Position numbers and translations under genes: made by a program. Shown here one piece after another: positions 33,908 to 47,078 of a stretch of DNA of 64,000 nucleotides. This DNA is from Omphiscola glabra (taxonomy: Eukaryota > Mollusca > Gastropoda > Lymnaeidae). Every line of letters starts with the position of its first letter. The stretch's first letter is position 1. Location: positions 7,304,481-7,368,480 of the forward strand of contig OZ024807.1 in assembly GCA_964017045.1 (NCBI GenBank), written 5' to 3'. The notes under the pieces were generated by a model. That model searched no databases. It was not told the DNA's origin and worked only from the letters and a program-made list of their open reading frames with translations.

Positions 33908-35524
33908 TGCAACTGCTACATTAGCTTGTCTATTGCACTGCCGCTAGGGCTTGGATTTACCCTTTTGAAGTAGTGACATATTGCTCATACGTACAATACC
34001 ACATTATTTATGTGTAGCAAATTTTAACTGGCTCACAGGCTGTCCTGATCTGTTTTACACAAGGGTAGGAACCTAGTTACTGAATGTTTCTCTGCAAGGC
34101 AGAGGACTTGAACTCTTTCCCTCTGTTACAAAAGTAATAGATTACTTGCATCCATGCAATCAGAGTGTGCTTACAGTTAAACTTGTTTATTTACAGTATT
34201 GCATTGATTTTCAATGTTTTTTTGGACCTTTCTGAAAGTAAACAAGCAAAGACATATTTTTTGTAGTTGTTTAATTACAAAAAAAAAACAATGCTATTAG
34301 TAAACAGGGTATTTTTTTTACACATTTTTATTTTGTATGGTCTCCTACGAGGGAACTTTCCAAAAAGAACAGAACAATTTTAAATTTGAATATTTTTTTT
34401 TATTATGCATAGAAGATAATGTTAAATGAGAATCGACGGAAGGCTAGGAAAATGGTCCCAGTAATGAAACAAGTTAAAAGTCAGAAATAGTGAACTAACA
34501 GAAGTTAGATGGACAGAAAGTTGAGTGTTCAAGAATGTATGCAGACTCAATTATGTGGTGTTGCCCTGAAGTTATCAGCTGGCCTCAATGCATTGTTACT
34601 TTTTCTAAAAATGAAATCAAAGGAGATTTTCAAGGATAAATCAAGTTTTAAAAGTAAAAGACAGGATAATGCTTAAATATTCAAGAGGCACATACTGGCC
34701 CATCTCAATTCCACGAAAGTTCAGTTGATTTGTCCTCGTACATTGAATTAATTTGGAACATAGCACAGTTGTAAACTGCAAGGTAACTGAAGGAAAGGAA
34801 TGTCTAATTAAATGAATGTTACCCATTTTCATGAAAATATTCATGTGCATCAATTTGGAATTATTTAGGAAATTGAAGGATGTGAATTTCTAGTGGAGTG
34901 ATTAGAATGTGATTATGATTTACACATGTGAAGGAATACTTGTTCAGAGAAAAAAAATATTTTCTTTTTTTTTTTCTTTCAAGCTTTTAAAAGTTTTATT
35001 GACATTTTTAGTGAGACTTTGAAGTGCATAGTCAATATTTGAATGCAGAATTGTATCACTCTTCATCTCATTACTGACATGACAGTCTCTTATCTTGTGC
35101 AAGTTTCTGGGGGTGAACACCAAATATTCACAGATCCTTACAAAATATAAACTTGATGACATTGTCAGATGTTTAGCTAGTTTGAAGTTAATCACTGCAA
35201 TTTGGACTTGTTGAAATTCAGCTTACTGAGCAGGTGGATGTATTTCATAACTCCCTTACTGTGATTTCTAAGATGAACACTTAAAATTTTGTGCTTGCTT
35301 TCACCAACATGGATATCAATTTGTTCTAAGTGACATCTTCATTATTTATGTACTTATTGGAATGTAACCTACATTTTTCTGCCATTTGTGTGGGTTTGAA
35401 AATCGTTATGAAAGTTCTATAAAATACTTGAATGGTGTTGTTGGTGGAAGTTGTATGCGTTAGAATTATTCTCTCAGGACTGATTGCAGTTAGAGTTTTA
35501 ATCCTCCAGAACAAAAAAGGGGAT

Positions 35525-35698
35525 AGTTTAAATTCAGGAGCAATAGGCATTACCAGTACCAGCAGTTTAAATTCAGGGGCAATAGGAATTGCCAGTACCA
35601 GCAGTTTAAATTCAGGAGCAATAGGCATTGCCAGTACCAGCAGTTTAAATTCAGGAGCAATAGGCATTGCCAGTACCAGCAGTTTAAATTCAGGAGCA
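35525..35698 (+). repeat. 39-bp tandem repeat downstream of DYRK1A stop
   Basis: About 4.5 units of AGTTTAAATTCAGGAGCAAT plus AGGCATTGCCAGTACCAGC. Because 39 is divisible by three, the open frame across it is an artefact of the period. Confidence 0.9.
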
Positions 35699-38600
35699 AA
35701 AATATGTGTTTAAAAACTAATTTGAAATAGAAATGATAATTTAAAAAATTATTATTCATTGGACTTTGGCAAATAAATGTATGCTCATTATCTCAATTTG
35801 TATAACATTCTGATTTCAGAAATTTTTAAAAAAACTATTTCTCTCCCTTTTATGAAGACGAGTTATATTTTTAGATAGAGCTATCAAAGCTTTATGATTT
35901 AGTTTTAAAAATCTAGTTGTGCTCTGAAATGAATGGTCATTGAATGCCAAGTTTTCAAACTATTGTGTTACAACATAATCACTGGAGACATTTGTTGTTT
36001 TTTTTAATTAACTAAACTGCAGCTGCCTAATTTACTTGTTAACAGCTTCTAAAAAATTGTAGCAATTGCTTATAAGTTGTTTTTTTTATAAGTTTAAAAG
36101 CAACATAAAATTGTTCAACTAAAAAAATGTAAGATATTTAGACCACACTCTGGTACTGTCTTCAAACTCTCCCATACGACAATTTTTTTTTTTTTTTAAA
36201 AAGAACCACCTAGATGTTTTGAGAATTTTAAAGTTGTCAACTCAATATTTTTTTGTGTATGTTAAGATTTTAAAAGGTGTAGATTTCTTGATTGCTTTGA
36301 TCATTTAATGATGGACTTAAGCTCGGACCAGGATAAGTTGAATTTTGATTGTTTAACTTTGATCAAATATTCGGTAGTTATGTTTGAAACAAATAGCAAG
36401 ATCAAATATTTCAGTTCTTATTTAACTGGCCACATGGCTAACAAATCTTACAATGGCTACATGTCTTTAAAAACTATCTCTGTTCATTATTGACAAAAAA
36501 AATTGAGAGCAACTAATTTTCTTGAAGACTAATTTATGAGGACTCAAATTATAAGGAGGATATATGTATAATCATATTTTTTTTAAATTATAATCAGCCA
36601 TTTAGTGACCTCACAATATTGGAATAAACAAGATAGTTTTTACTTTTTAGAGACTAACTTTTCTCCTTTTTTCATCTAAATTTGACCCATGATTATAATA
36701 AAAACATGCTTATGATTCATAAATAATGATAAAAACCAAGAAAAGTTATGTAAGTTTGCATAAACATATATGTGCATGTTGGAAATGACTTCTGAATATT
36801 TGGATGGTACTAAAAAAAGCAGATAGCTTTTATAATTTGTAGTAGTACCAGCCAATCATTACTGACTGTCATTGCTGTATGATACCTGCACTATATATTT
36901 ACAAATGTAAATCATAATAATTGGTCTGTGATGCAGTTTTAAAAAACAGTGGATCTTTTAGCCATGGGTAATAAGACTACAATTTTATAATAATTTATAT
37001 ATGAAGTGTCTAGGCCATGTAGTCTGATAGTTTATTTTAATGATGTGAGAGCAATTTTAATTAACAGTTATCTGATTATATTTTATGCAGCCTTTTATAT
37101 TTCTAAATGATAATTAGCTAATCTTGCTAACAAATTTTAAATTACTTTAGAGGTTAGTTATTTAAAAAAATCTATATTCTCCGACTTGATGCTGAGCACA
37201 TTTTTAATTTGGGAACAATATTATATTTTAATGGTTTAAACTTTATCGAGTTACAATGATTTTTAGTGTGTTATATTAATGGAAATATGCTTGACTAACA
37301 ACTCTTCTTTCATAACAACAATTACAATCCTATTTTATTATACTTACTTGAAAGATAATCATGGAGGAACTTTTCAGTTCATTCATAATTATTAATTTTT
37401 TTATAAACTCCTAAACAAACTGAAAATTTCACAGTTTTGGTGATGCATATGACAAAAATGAGATAAGTAGAACTATAAAATCATTTAAAGAACTCAAATT
37501 AATTAAGATTAAATAGTCATATTATTATTATAGGAAGTTTTTTTATAGCGTAGTACCCCAACCTAGGTCTGGGCTCACCACACTGTACATACATTTTAAC
37601 AAAGATAATCATGAACTTAAAATTAACATACATTAAAACAAGTATTCTAATCTTCATTCAGTTTTATTATCAATTAATGTTCTTAAATAAAACATTAATT
37701 TATATACTCTGGACCTCAAGTGATTATTTCAATATTTCGGACCTTTATTTAATAACATGATATTAATGATATGCAGTTTAAATTTTAAATAGTGTTTATG
37801 GAGAAATTATCAAATTCGCTTTTTTCAATTTTTTTTTTCTTTTGGGGGGGGGGGGGGGGGGGGGGGGGTTAGACACACCAGAAGTAACCAAAGGATCATT
37901 TAAATTTAACCAATCACTAATGTGCTTGTGCAGCCTGAGAACACTAATAAGGGTGTGGCAGAATTCATTCAAACAAAATGTATACAAATCAAAGTTTGAA
38001 CCTGGCTGCTGATTACCTGAAGTCATTGAATTTGTAGTAAAGTAGGTCACATTCATGACAGTTATCATAATTATAACTGCAGATTTTATTTTTTTACATA
38101 AGAGCAATTTAATTTTATTGTAATAACCAACTTGCTTTTCTGCATATAAAAAAATAAGAGCAATTTAAATTTAGCTCTTTTTCTCATGAAAGACAAGTGA
38201 ATTTAGTAAATTTTAAGGTAAAAATTTTAACATTTTTAAAGAGAGATATAGAGGTGCAGCCTGGGAAATTTGAACCATTTTCACACATTATTTCATGTGC
38301 TCATTATCTATGTATTCTCAAAGTTTTATCCCTTTATTTGTTTTGCTCACCACATATAAACAGTGACTGGATAGCAAGCTTCATGATGCTAATATATATA
38401 TTTGTAATTAAATCTTTTAATGCTATCTTGTATCAAGTCAAATTTTAAAATTTACTATAACCTTTAGAATCCACTCTTGAAAATATTCAAGTTCTAAATT
38501 TCTTCATCCAGCTTGTGTTAGTACCACTATTCACAGCAGCTAGTGCTAGTAGCGGCCATTCACTGCAGCCAGTGTTAGTTGCCACCGTTCACAGCAGCTT

Positions 38601-40926
38601 GTTTCATTGGGGATGGTTAAATTATAATAACACTTTTATGTACAATGAGACAAAATTCATCTCCACATGTTGGTGCTAGTTGATTTGGCACTCAGCTTCT
38701 TAGTAATCTTAGGTTGCCAAATTACCATCTAGAAATTATGTTCTTTTTTTTTTAATTAAAAAAAGAGGAGGGATTTGGGGGGGGGGGGGGGGGGGGGGTA
38801 TTTATATATTAGCAAAACTCAGATCACACAAAATCCTAAAGAACAAATCAGTATGATTTGAACAAATTAAAAGTTTAGTTGTTTTTTAATGGTTCTTTCT
38901 AGAATAAAATCAAGTGGGCAAAAAAAAACTCCACAGAAAAAAATTGAGAAGTGTTTTTATGAGCATTGACCCTTTTAAAGATAAAACCTATAATTGTATG
39001 CTAAGGCTTAACTGCTTTATCACAATTTTTTTAAATGACATGAATAAGAGGAAGTCCTCCAATTGTTTTGTTTTTTTAAGAAATGAAATGTGAAACCTTT
39101 GGTCGTAGCTGTTTTTTAAAGAATGGTTTGGTGGCTTGCATTTCAGATAATTTCTTTTAAAATCAAGCTCTTTCATAAATGAAGCCACATTGTTGTGTAA
39201 TGTTATGTAAATTAATTTCTTTCTCCGATAAGAATAAAGAGGAAAAAAACATGAAAGGCCTATTTTTTTGTAATTAGTTATGGCAATCTGATATGACTGG
39301 AACGCTTTCAGCAGTTTCTTCATTTATTGCTGCATTTGTTGCTTATGAAAGAAATGAAGAATGGAATGGTTTGTCAACATTCATTATTTGTGATATTGTT
39401 TGTTTTTCAAACTTATCTTTCACTGTCAACAGATTAGGGCAATTCATTGGTTTTGCCTTAAGAATTTACCATGCAAATTTTTATTAAAGGGCAATTTTAA
39501 TTATTTTTTTAAAAAACTTTGGGTTGTTTGTTTTTTGTGTTTAATAAATAAAATATATAAATCTTATAATTAAGTGATGTCTCAGGAATAGGAAATGTTA
39601 TCATTTTAAGTTTTTCAACTTTCCAACAATTCTTTTTGTCATTAATATTTTCTTGTTCACACCAGTCTCCAGCAACTGCTTTCCAGAAAGATTTAAAATG
39701 TGTCATATCTCCAGAAATATTCCTTAAAAAAGAAAAAAATCATTGTTGTGAAATATTAGGGTGAACAAGAGAAGAATCTGAAACAAGGGAAATTTAAACT
39801 GGTGATCTACTAACTAACCCATGAACAGCCAATGAACCCACAAGCTATTAATTATCATATGACTTGGACAAAAATTTGACAACTTTATTTTTATTATTAT
39901 TAGTGTTAGGGGGGGGGGGTTTTGATATAAGCAACATTTGGTTTACTGTTTTATTGGTTTGTTACAGCTTTTTATCCTTTGCCTTATGTGCACCAAGGTG
40001 GCAGTTATTTACTACAAAGAAAAACATGTGCTGCTGTCACTGTTTATGGGAGGTGCATCTTTGTTTATAACTTAATGCCAACCACCATGGCTTAAATTCT
40101 CTCCTTGTTATTTTTCCCGCTACCCTGTCTACATTTTCCCCTCTTGTAGATGGTGGAAGTAAAGCAAAAAGTTCACAAAATAACAAACCATATTTTTATA
40201 CGATTCATATCTCATTTCTTGACAGAAGTTTACATATCAGATCATGTGTAACTGTAGAATTATATATGTATGCAGTGAAGGTCCATAAGCGGTGACTAAA
40301 ATTATATATATTATACACATACGTATATATATATATATATATAGTTTTGGTCCATATGTGTGACTAATATTATAAATATATACAGTAATGGTTCATTTTC
40401 AAGGTGGTAAGATATAGTTGTACAATTGAATTGTTTACTCTGTGTCAATTTTCATTTTAGGTTTAACTTTGCTTTATAACTCATTTAGAGATAGAAATGA
40501 TAACAGAATACATTTTTTGACAGACAGAAGGAAGCAGGTATATTTCTTTTCAGTTTTTTTCTTTGCATCTACATTTTTAATCTACACCTGTATCATAATT
40601 ATTTCATTATTCTCCCTCTGCCTTTCTGCGAAATTTAAGAATGCATTTAACAATAGTTTTGAGTCCCTACCATTTTATTTAAACGCTGTATGTATAATAT
40701 AAATCTACTGTAATGATAGCAAAAAAAAAATTCAAACCAGAAGTAAAATATATTCTGATCAATGGTCAATGTTATATGTTTATTCTTTGTTTCTCTGACG
40801 TTCTCATAATGTATGCCTGCCGTCAGTTTATTTAATTTCTCAAATTGCGTTGACCTTATCTGTTCACTTCTGCCAACAGAAGCAGACTGGCCTATGCTTA
40901 CCCTTCTTTATAAATTACATCTAAAG

Positions 40927-41136
40927 CAGTGGTTCTCAACCTTCCTAATGCCGCGACCCTTTAATACAGTTCCTCATGTTGTGGCGACACCCCCCCCCCC
41001 CCCCCCCCCAACCACAAAACAAAATTGCTACTTCATAACTGTAGAGTATATTTGTTTTCTGATGGTCTTGGGTGACCCCTGTGAAAGGGTCGTGCCACCC
41101 CCAAAGGGGTCGCGACCCACAGGTTGAGAGCCGCTG
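40927..41136 (-). mobile_element. SPIN-like non-autonomous hAT element, copy 4 (reverse)
   Basis: 210 bp with a perfect 8-bp target duplication ATCTAAAG (40919-40926 and 41137-41144). A poly(C) run (about 40989-41010) expands the spot where other copies have a few bases. Confidence 0.92.
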
Positions 41137-41763
41137 ATCTAAAGATTGTGAAAATGTCCCACTATTAATTTAATCTTCTTTTATTTGACTCATTTTTTAA
41201 AAAACAAATCTATGCACCAGTAAACCTCTTTTTTTACCAAATGATTGACCAACATTCACATTTGATATTTAGATGAGTAACTTTGTTTTTTTTATGTAAC
41301 TACCAATTAAATTTTTTTTTAAGTCTCTTGCCAAGTGAAATTATAGTAGCCGGGGTAGGAAACACATCAAACTATAGTATTGTATTTCTTTGGAGTAAAT
41401 TTCTATGTCAGTTCTTGTGCTATTTTATATAATAATGAAAGAAATAAAATATAAAAAAAGAGAGCTTTCAGTTAGTTAGTGGTCACAGCACCTAATAATT
41501 TTTTGCTCTATTGCATTGGTCAAGCTCTGCAATATTCCATGTTTGATCTTCATACATTTGTTGGACGTATGAAGGTGGACACTGTTTTTACATGTATTTA
41601 TTGTGTATATGAGGGGAAGGGTGTGCTATCTTGTATCATACTGTAATATTACCTAAGTGTCAGCCATAATAGTGTTTGTACATATAGTCTGATCTGTTAT
41701 TTGATTCTTTTAATCCATTGATTGAACATTTGTAAATAGCATATACATAATTTTATGCCCCTT

Positions 41764-41769
41764 AATAAA
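41764..41769 (+). terminator. Candidate DYRK1A polyadenylation signal
   Basis: AATAAA about 26 nt after a TGTAAATA element, with GT-rich sequence 40-70 nt downstream. Confidence 0.4.
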
Positions 41770-42158
41770 GAATATTAACTTGAAAGGTTTTTCTAGTGAA
41801 TTTATTTCTTTTATTGGGATGTGGCATGTGTTACAGTTACTGTTATGCCAGCATGGGCTCTTAAGACCATTATTTGTTATATTTCCGTCCAGAGTGGTTT
41901 CACACTGAATCCTGTTGGCCTCTTTATTTTTTATGGCACCACAATCAGTGTAGAATTCTTGGAGTTGCATTGTTCATAGGTTATTCTGGTGAAAGTGCTG
42001 AAAGGCCATGGTTAAGTGCAAAGACTGCATTAGAAAGTTAAAACAATTATGCCCCATGAAGAATACTTGAGCAGTTTTTGGGGGGCCATCAGGCAGGACC
42101 AAATTATGTCTTATCTTTATTCGGCTATCGAAGATTTTTCTAATTTGACAAATGGTGC

Positions 42159-42329
42159 CAGCGGCGTAGCGATCTTAACTCGCGCCCAGTGCATAATACC
42201 TTTTTAGCGCCCCCCCCCCCCAATTCGAAAACCACACAATATTATATGTAAAATATACCATTTGGCGCCCCTTTGTGATTAGCGCCCGGGGCATGATGCC
42301 TTCCCTTGCCCCCCCTCGCTACGCCACTG
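42159..42329. mobile_element. hAT-type MITE with GGCGTAGCG ends
   Basis: 171 bp, CAGCGGCGTAGCG to CGCTACGCCACTG, with a perfect 8-bp target duplication AATGGTGC (42151-42158 and 42330-42337). Isolated ends of the same family appear near 13966 and 45255. Confidence 0.9.
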
Positions 42330-42659
42330 AATGGTGCTGAGAACATTTCAAAATACACACGTCAAGCATCTGCAGCTCATTCAATAGGCGTGAACACGTA
42401 CTGTTGTTCACTGAGCTCTGGGCATTTTGGTGGTCAACGCAACCTTGGTTGTCTCCCGCTAGACCACCAAACATTTAGGGCAACGGGGCTGAATCACTCC
42501 ACCTTGGGCCGTCCATGAAGTACATAACGGCTCCCCGGAGTGGCACAGAGGAGGGAGGGTGTCTTATAAAAGTGTGACAGTGGGAGGGGGTAAAAATACC
42601 ATGTGACGTCACTTTTAAACATAATAATAATCATACACATAAAACCTGAAATTGACAGT

Positions 42660-42833
42660 GATGCTTAACTTTCTGTTGTGATGGATACACTATGACCGAA
42701 GATGTAAACTGTTATAAATCTAATACTTTAATGGTGAAGTGCGTTGTGATGCTTAACTTTCTGTTGTGATGGATACACTATGACCGAAGATGTAAACTGT
42801 TATAAATCTAATACTTTAATGGTGAAGTGCGTT
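42660..42833. repeat. Recent 88-bp tandem duplication
   Basis: Two copies starting GATGCTTAACTTTCTG at 42660 and 42748, identical over the shared length. Confidence 0.95.
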
Positions 42834-43031
42834 TTAGATTACATTTTAATTTTTTAAAATTATTTTTGCAATTGTTAGTTCGAACGTGTGACGTACTTGG
42901 TTTGGGGGGGGGGGGGGGGTAAAAGTGTCAAAAAATAGCGCGACCTACTTTATGGATAGCCCCACTGGCTTCAGTGAGCTTAGATTTATATCTTATTTTT
43001 TCAAAGAAAGAACTATTTTTTTATACTAAGT

Positions 43032-43743
43032 TCAGAATTGCCGTTTGGAAGCGGACTTTGCATTGCTTGAGGTTTGGATGCCATCTGTGATCGTTAGATT
43101 TGTAACGCAGACTTGCGTTGTCTGGTCCTCCAATTTAGCTTTTTCCGCCCGTCTCGGCTGAAGACAGTTGCAGTCGTCCCAAATCTCCTTCACCCTCCCA
43201 TACAAGACGCGGTCCTCTGCTTTAGGTTCTGTCTTGCACTGCTCGCGCTTTCTTGTGAACGCTTCGTTCAGCGCCAGGGACGACCCGGTTTGCGTCTCGT
43301 CACACACGTTGATGTCCAAGCTCCTCACTTGCAAGCAGACGTTCCGCTTTTTCCCTGACCCGGGAGTCGTACCGCTACATCCGTGACACTCGTCCCACTG
43401 GTAGTTCTTGTACTTCTTGGCCGCCAGACAGCGGTGGTCTAGGCACTTGTCGGTTTGACTGATTTTACTGCTGGAGATCTGCAAAGCATTCGCATGATTG
43501 CCGATGCTGGCGTACGTAGACGGACCTTTCTGACTTGGGCACTGGCAGGGAAGAAAGTCGTCTCTATGGGGGTAGCTGCTTCGGGCTGACGTGATGGACT
43601 TTGGTCGGGGATCCCCGTACATGATGACGTCACCAGGCTTACATTGATCGTCCAGCCGGCTGAGAGAGCGCCCTGTTTGAACATCCTCTGAGATTTTAAT
43701 GTCGGTGGCCTCCACCTGCTGTTTAACACTCCTACCTTCGTCC
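43032..43743 (-). CDS. QTG-module gene exon 2
   Basis: Acceptor TTACCCTTACAACAG. Four modules, two of them degenerate, then a stop at 43034-43032 after SASKRQF. Confidence 0.75.
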
Positions 43744-45955
43744 CTGTTGTAAGGGTAAACAAAAAATGTCATCAGATTGCAGTGCACTGCAAGGCTTTCA
43801 ATTAGTCATTAATTTTAACTTTTTCGTTCACTTTGTCCTTCGATTTATTAGTAGTTTCCATCTCTTGAGATTTTATCACTGAAGTCAGCGGTTCTCCACC
43901 CTGTGGGTCGCGACCCCTTTGGCGGTCGAACGACCCTTTCACGGGGGTCGCCTAAGACCATCGGAAAACACATATATTCTATAAGTGTGAAGAATTAACA
44001 AAAATAGTTTTCTGTTGCGGGGTCGCCACAATATGAGGAACTGTATGAAAGGTTCGTGGCATTAGGAAGGTTGAGAACCACTGACTTCAGTGTTTTAATT
44101 CCAATACCCCGGCACGACAGTTTAGAGCAGGACTCTTACACAAAGCTACCGCAGAACATTGTTTACTCGATGGTCATGTGTTGCCCTTAATGACCGTTAT
44201 AAGAAAGATGAAAACGGAATGTAAAATGTGTGATGTCCACATTTGGGCGGCTGTCCAGGCAACCCCGATAACAAGTGTCGCTTTTTAAACGATTCCCAGG
44301 GCTCATCAACAACAAATAAATAATAATAATTAGGCATCGGTTTGTCCGAGCCGGTGCGAGCCGGCTGAATCCCTCCGTGGTCAGGCATCTAAATGCGATT
44401 TACCAGTTGTGACGTCATAACCGGTGCCGTGATAACACTCATGGGCACGCTTCAAACTTCTCTAGTGGGCCTCGCACTTCTTCTAGTGGGCCTCACGGTT
44501 TCTAGGGATATCGTTGCCCACATTTTAAATGGATATTGCAAGATCTTTGGGCAATTTAATTTCGAAGTGGCTATTGGTACCCGGGTACCAGAATTGAGAG
44601 GTTGGGATTAAAAAACGATTTAAAATATTATTGTTGGGTTTGTAAGACCAAATGAGGTATCAAATGAAAGTTAATTGAATGTACTATACGTTTGTAAACT
44701 TAATTCTTCATTGTAACTAAAATAAACTACTACAAATGACATCCGAATAGTATTAGTCAAAATGGACCCAGACACGCAGCGCTGTCATTCGCACCCGAAT
44801 GACTTTCCAATCAATTCCATTTTCTTGTGGTACTATTTTTTAAAGGAAAATTCGCCAAGTTTTTTTTCCGAGTTGGAGGGGAAAAAAAAAGGGGGGGGGG
44901 TGTGGTGTGATTGAATGTGTTAAAGTAAGTAAATTGATGAGATTGCCCCCATCCCCATGACATTGTTCATAACTCCCCTAATGCATTTCATAACATTTCT
45001 TGAATAGGTTACAGAGATTTGGGGGGGGGGGGGGGGCTCATCGATTTGTTTTGCCCCCGATGCTGTTAAGTGTTAAGACGCCCCTGGTGACAACGGCTTA
45101 AACTATACGACTTCAGTTTCACTAACACGCTAAATATTCGATTTCTAAATGATTTCTAACGTGTGGAAATCTAGCGCCCCTTAGACAAACTCGTTGTATA
45201 AGTTATATGTATATATTAAAAAGTGGGGCGGTCGGCCCTTTAGCACCCCCTAGGTACGCCGCTACTAAAAAAAAAAAAGGTTTTAACTTTTCTGTGGTAA
45301 TGTCTCACCTAACACCGTTGGAATAAACTTGCTCTGATTTGAGACACTCGCACTGCTGACTGGTATCCGCTGGATAATGTTTGCACTTTCTGAGCTTGTA
45401 ATCGTATCTGCAGAACGGGCCTTCGGCTATCAGGGAGGGACCCGTCTGGACGGAATTGCAGGAATCAATGTCCCGTGGATCCACCTGCGTCTGTCCGTCG
45501 TTGAGGGCCACCGACCCCTTGTCGATCCTGCTGTGCGGCCTGTGGGGCTCGCAGCACGCGTCCCACGACTTTCGACCAGTCTTCTGTGTGATCCTGTCCC
45601 GGTTCCTCCTCGGCAGTTCCGAACTCCTCTCTCTCAGGGATAGCGACGTCTGCGTGGCGCACGGCTGGGTGATGTCTGTCGCCTTAACTTGATTCATGAA
45701 AGCCTCCACCTTCCCGTCCCCCACGGCTTGTTTCCTGGGCTCTGCGCATGGGTCAAAAATACTCCTTCCTGGGCAGTTGGACTTGCATCCGTCGTGACAG
45801 AATAGTGAATCAGCCGGTGGGTCGGCCATGGCCGTGATGTAGCTGCTTTCTTGAATGAAGCTTCTGCCCCTATTGGGGGATTCAGGTCTGGGTTTACGGG
45901 GCATCTTCACACTGGATTCTCTCCTGACCAGACGCTGCCTATCTTGGTATTCCAT
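43032..45955 (-). CDS. QTG-module protein, two exons, about 452 aa
   Basis: Exons 45955-45309 and 43743-43032 join in phase 2 (GTTAG|GTGAGA to ACAACAG|GGACG), giving 453 codons including the stop. I do not recognise a named family. The protein carries six copies of a 19-residue core, Q-V-x3-D-I-x6-Q-T-G-x-S-L. Four are clear; one lacks QTG and the last is degenerate. They are spaced roughly 60-80 residues apart. Tails often have Trp followed by Cys-x-Cys or Cys-Cys and Pro/Arg (WDACCEPHRP, WDDCNCLQPRR). Its first 120 residues align by eye with a segment of the large neighbour at 49400-59171 (PRKPRPESPN versus SRRSRPNSPN). No signal peptide or membrane segment is evident. An additional upstream exon cannot be excluded. 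Role unknown, perhaps the same structure as its neighbour. Confidence 0.75.
43886..44083 (+). mobile_element. SPIN-like non-autonomous hAT element, copy 5
   Basis: 198 bp in the intron of the QTG-module gene. The flanks ACTGAAGT and ACTTCAGT agree at six of eight positions; the two mismatches make them reverse complements of each other. The rest of this intron (44084-45308) has only G-rich runs and a partial hAT end near 45255. Confidence 0.85.
45309..45955 (-). CDS. QTG-module gene exon 1
   Basis: ATG at 45955-45953. Two modules, near 45692-45635 and 45486-45430. It ends VYSNGV plus two bases at the donor GTGAGA. Confidence 0.75.
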
Positions 45956-47078
45956 GTTGATGAACTAATGGCGCGTTCGGGTACTTAAAATAAAAGGCTT
46001 GAAAGCTGTTCCACGGAATGAACTCAGTTTGGGTTAATGCGTTATGGCCTGGTTGATTTTATTCTAATTTCTAAAGGATATCCATACAGCGGTAGACCCA
46101 AGAACCAAGATTGGGTTTCAATAGTTGGAGTCAGGTGCACGAAAGCCAAAGTTCCCGAAAATAACCGGCAGCAGTCAATTAATAACGTGATTTGGCCGGA
46201 TTGGTTGTATCCATTTCCAGCGCTTGGCTTTGAATCACATGAAGATTTGTTTGTGGCCACACGACGGTTCAGCCGTCTTCCCTGATCTCTGCCGACACAT
46301 AATTTGAGCACACCTAACTTCACTTACGCATGGGCCAGTTCTATTTTGGTGTCCCCCCCTCCCCCACGTATGGGAGTTCGGTGTCTTTGGTTCACTTCTA
46401 GAACATGTTCCGGGATAAAATTCCTCACAGCAAGTGATGCCAGGCGTATGTCAGCAGAGCGGTCATGACTTATGGCGTTTCATGTGGCTGTTGTTATTTT
46501 TGTCATGTTACAATAGACGACGCGCCTCCTAAAGAAAAGGAGAAAAAAAAAACTGTATTGATAGGGAAATCCCGGAAATCAAATTGATGAGGAAGAATCA
46601 GTGTGTAGCGTGCGGGAAGCAGGGTCTTCTCGTGACTTTTGTAGTTCCCCCGACACTGTTCGGTTCATGGCCCAACCGCATTCAATTCAAAGTGCATAGT
46701 TTTCCCACCAAGTCACAGGGTGGGGGAGGCGGGGGGGGGGGGGGGGGGGCGTCATTTACCCTCTGAATAGAGGGGCGGCATTTTCGGTCAGTTTTTTCCG
46801 TGGTTGGGGGGTTAAAAAATCTCAGTTAGCCCTAACTCTAGCCACCACTTACCAGTGCAGCTGCATGGGTTACAGACCCCCCCCCCCGGGCCCATGCGAC
46901 GGCACTGTTTGAAATTGATCTATTTATTAACACTAGTAAGTACGTTCATTTAAATGATAGTCCTGCTGCATGTAGCTTGAGAACCACATTGGTCATAGTT
47001 CATAGTTTTAGCACATTTTTATTTTGCGTTTTCCAAATGTCAGATTCAGGTTGCTCGGCGTCGAAATGTTTGAGGACC
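45956..47078. other. Upstream region of the QTG-module gene
   Basis: 46037-46330 is less AT-rich and could hold its promoter, but no specific element is recognisable. Long poly(G) at about 46729-46749. No supported gene. Confidence 0.35.

Larger units (their letters stand above)
33908..41790 (+). other. Probable long 3' UTR of DYRK1A
   Basis: No further gene on this strand. The stretch is AT-rich and ends with a Pumilio-type TGTAAATA (41731-41738), an AATAAA signal (41764-41769) and a GT-rich tail beyond. Earlier AATAAA-like signals (for example near 35773 and 39544) could give shorter forms. It holds poly(G) runs near 37844-37868, 38778-38798 and 39910-39919. The full extent is inferred, not seen. 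Confidence 0.4.

Noticed and set aside
35326..35759. Repeat-containing frames after the DYRK1A stop
   Set aside because: Explained by the 39-bp repeat.
41710..41970. 86-codon minus-strand frame
   Set aside because: Cys-containing but with no recognisable domain, and it overlaps the probable DYRK1A 3' end.
46037..46323. Overlapping open frames of 82 and 93 codons
   Set aside because: No domain, opposite-strand overlap, and no splice or initiation support; more likely upstream sequence of the QTG-module gene.
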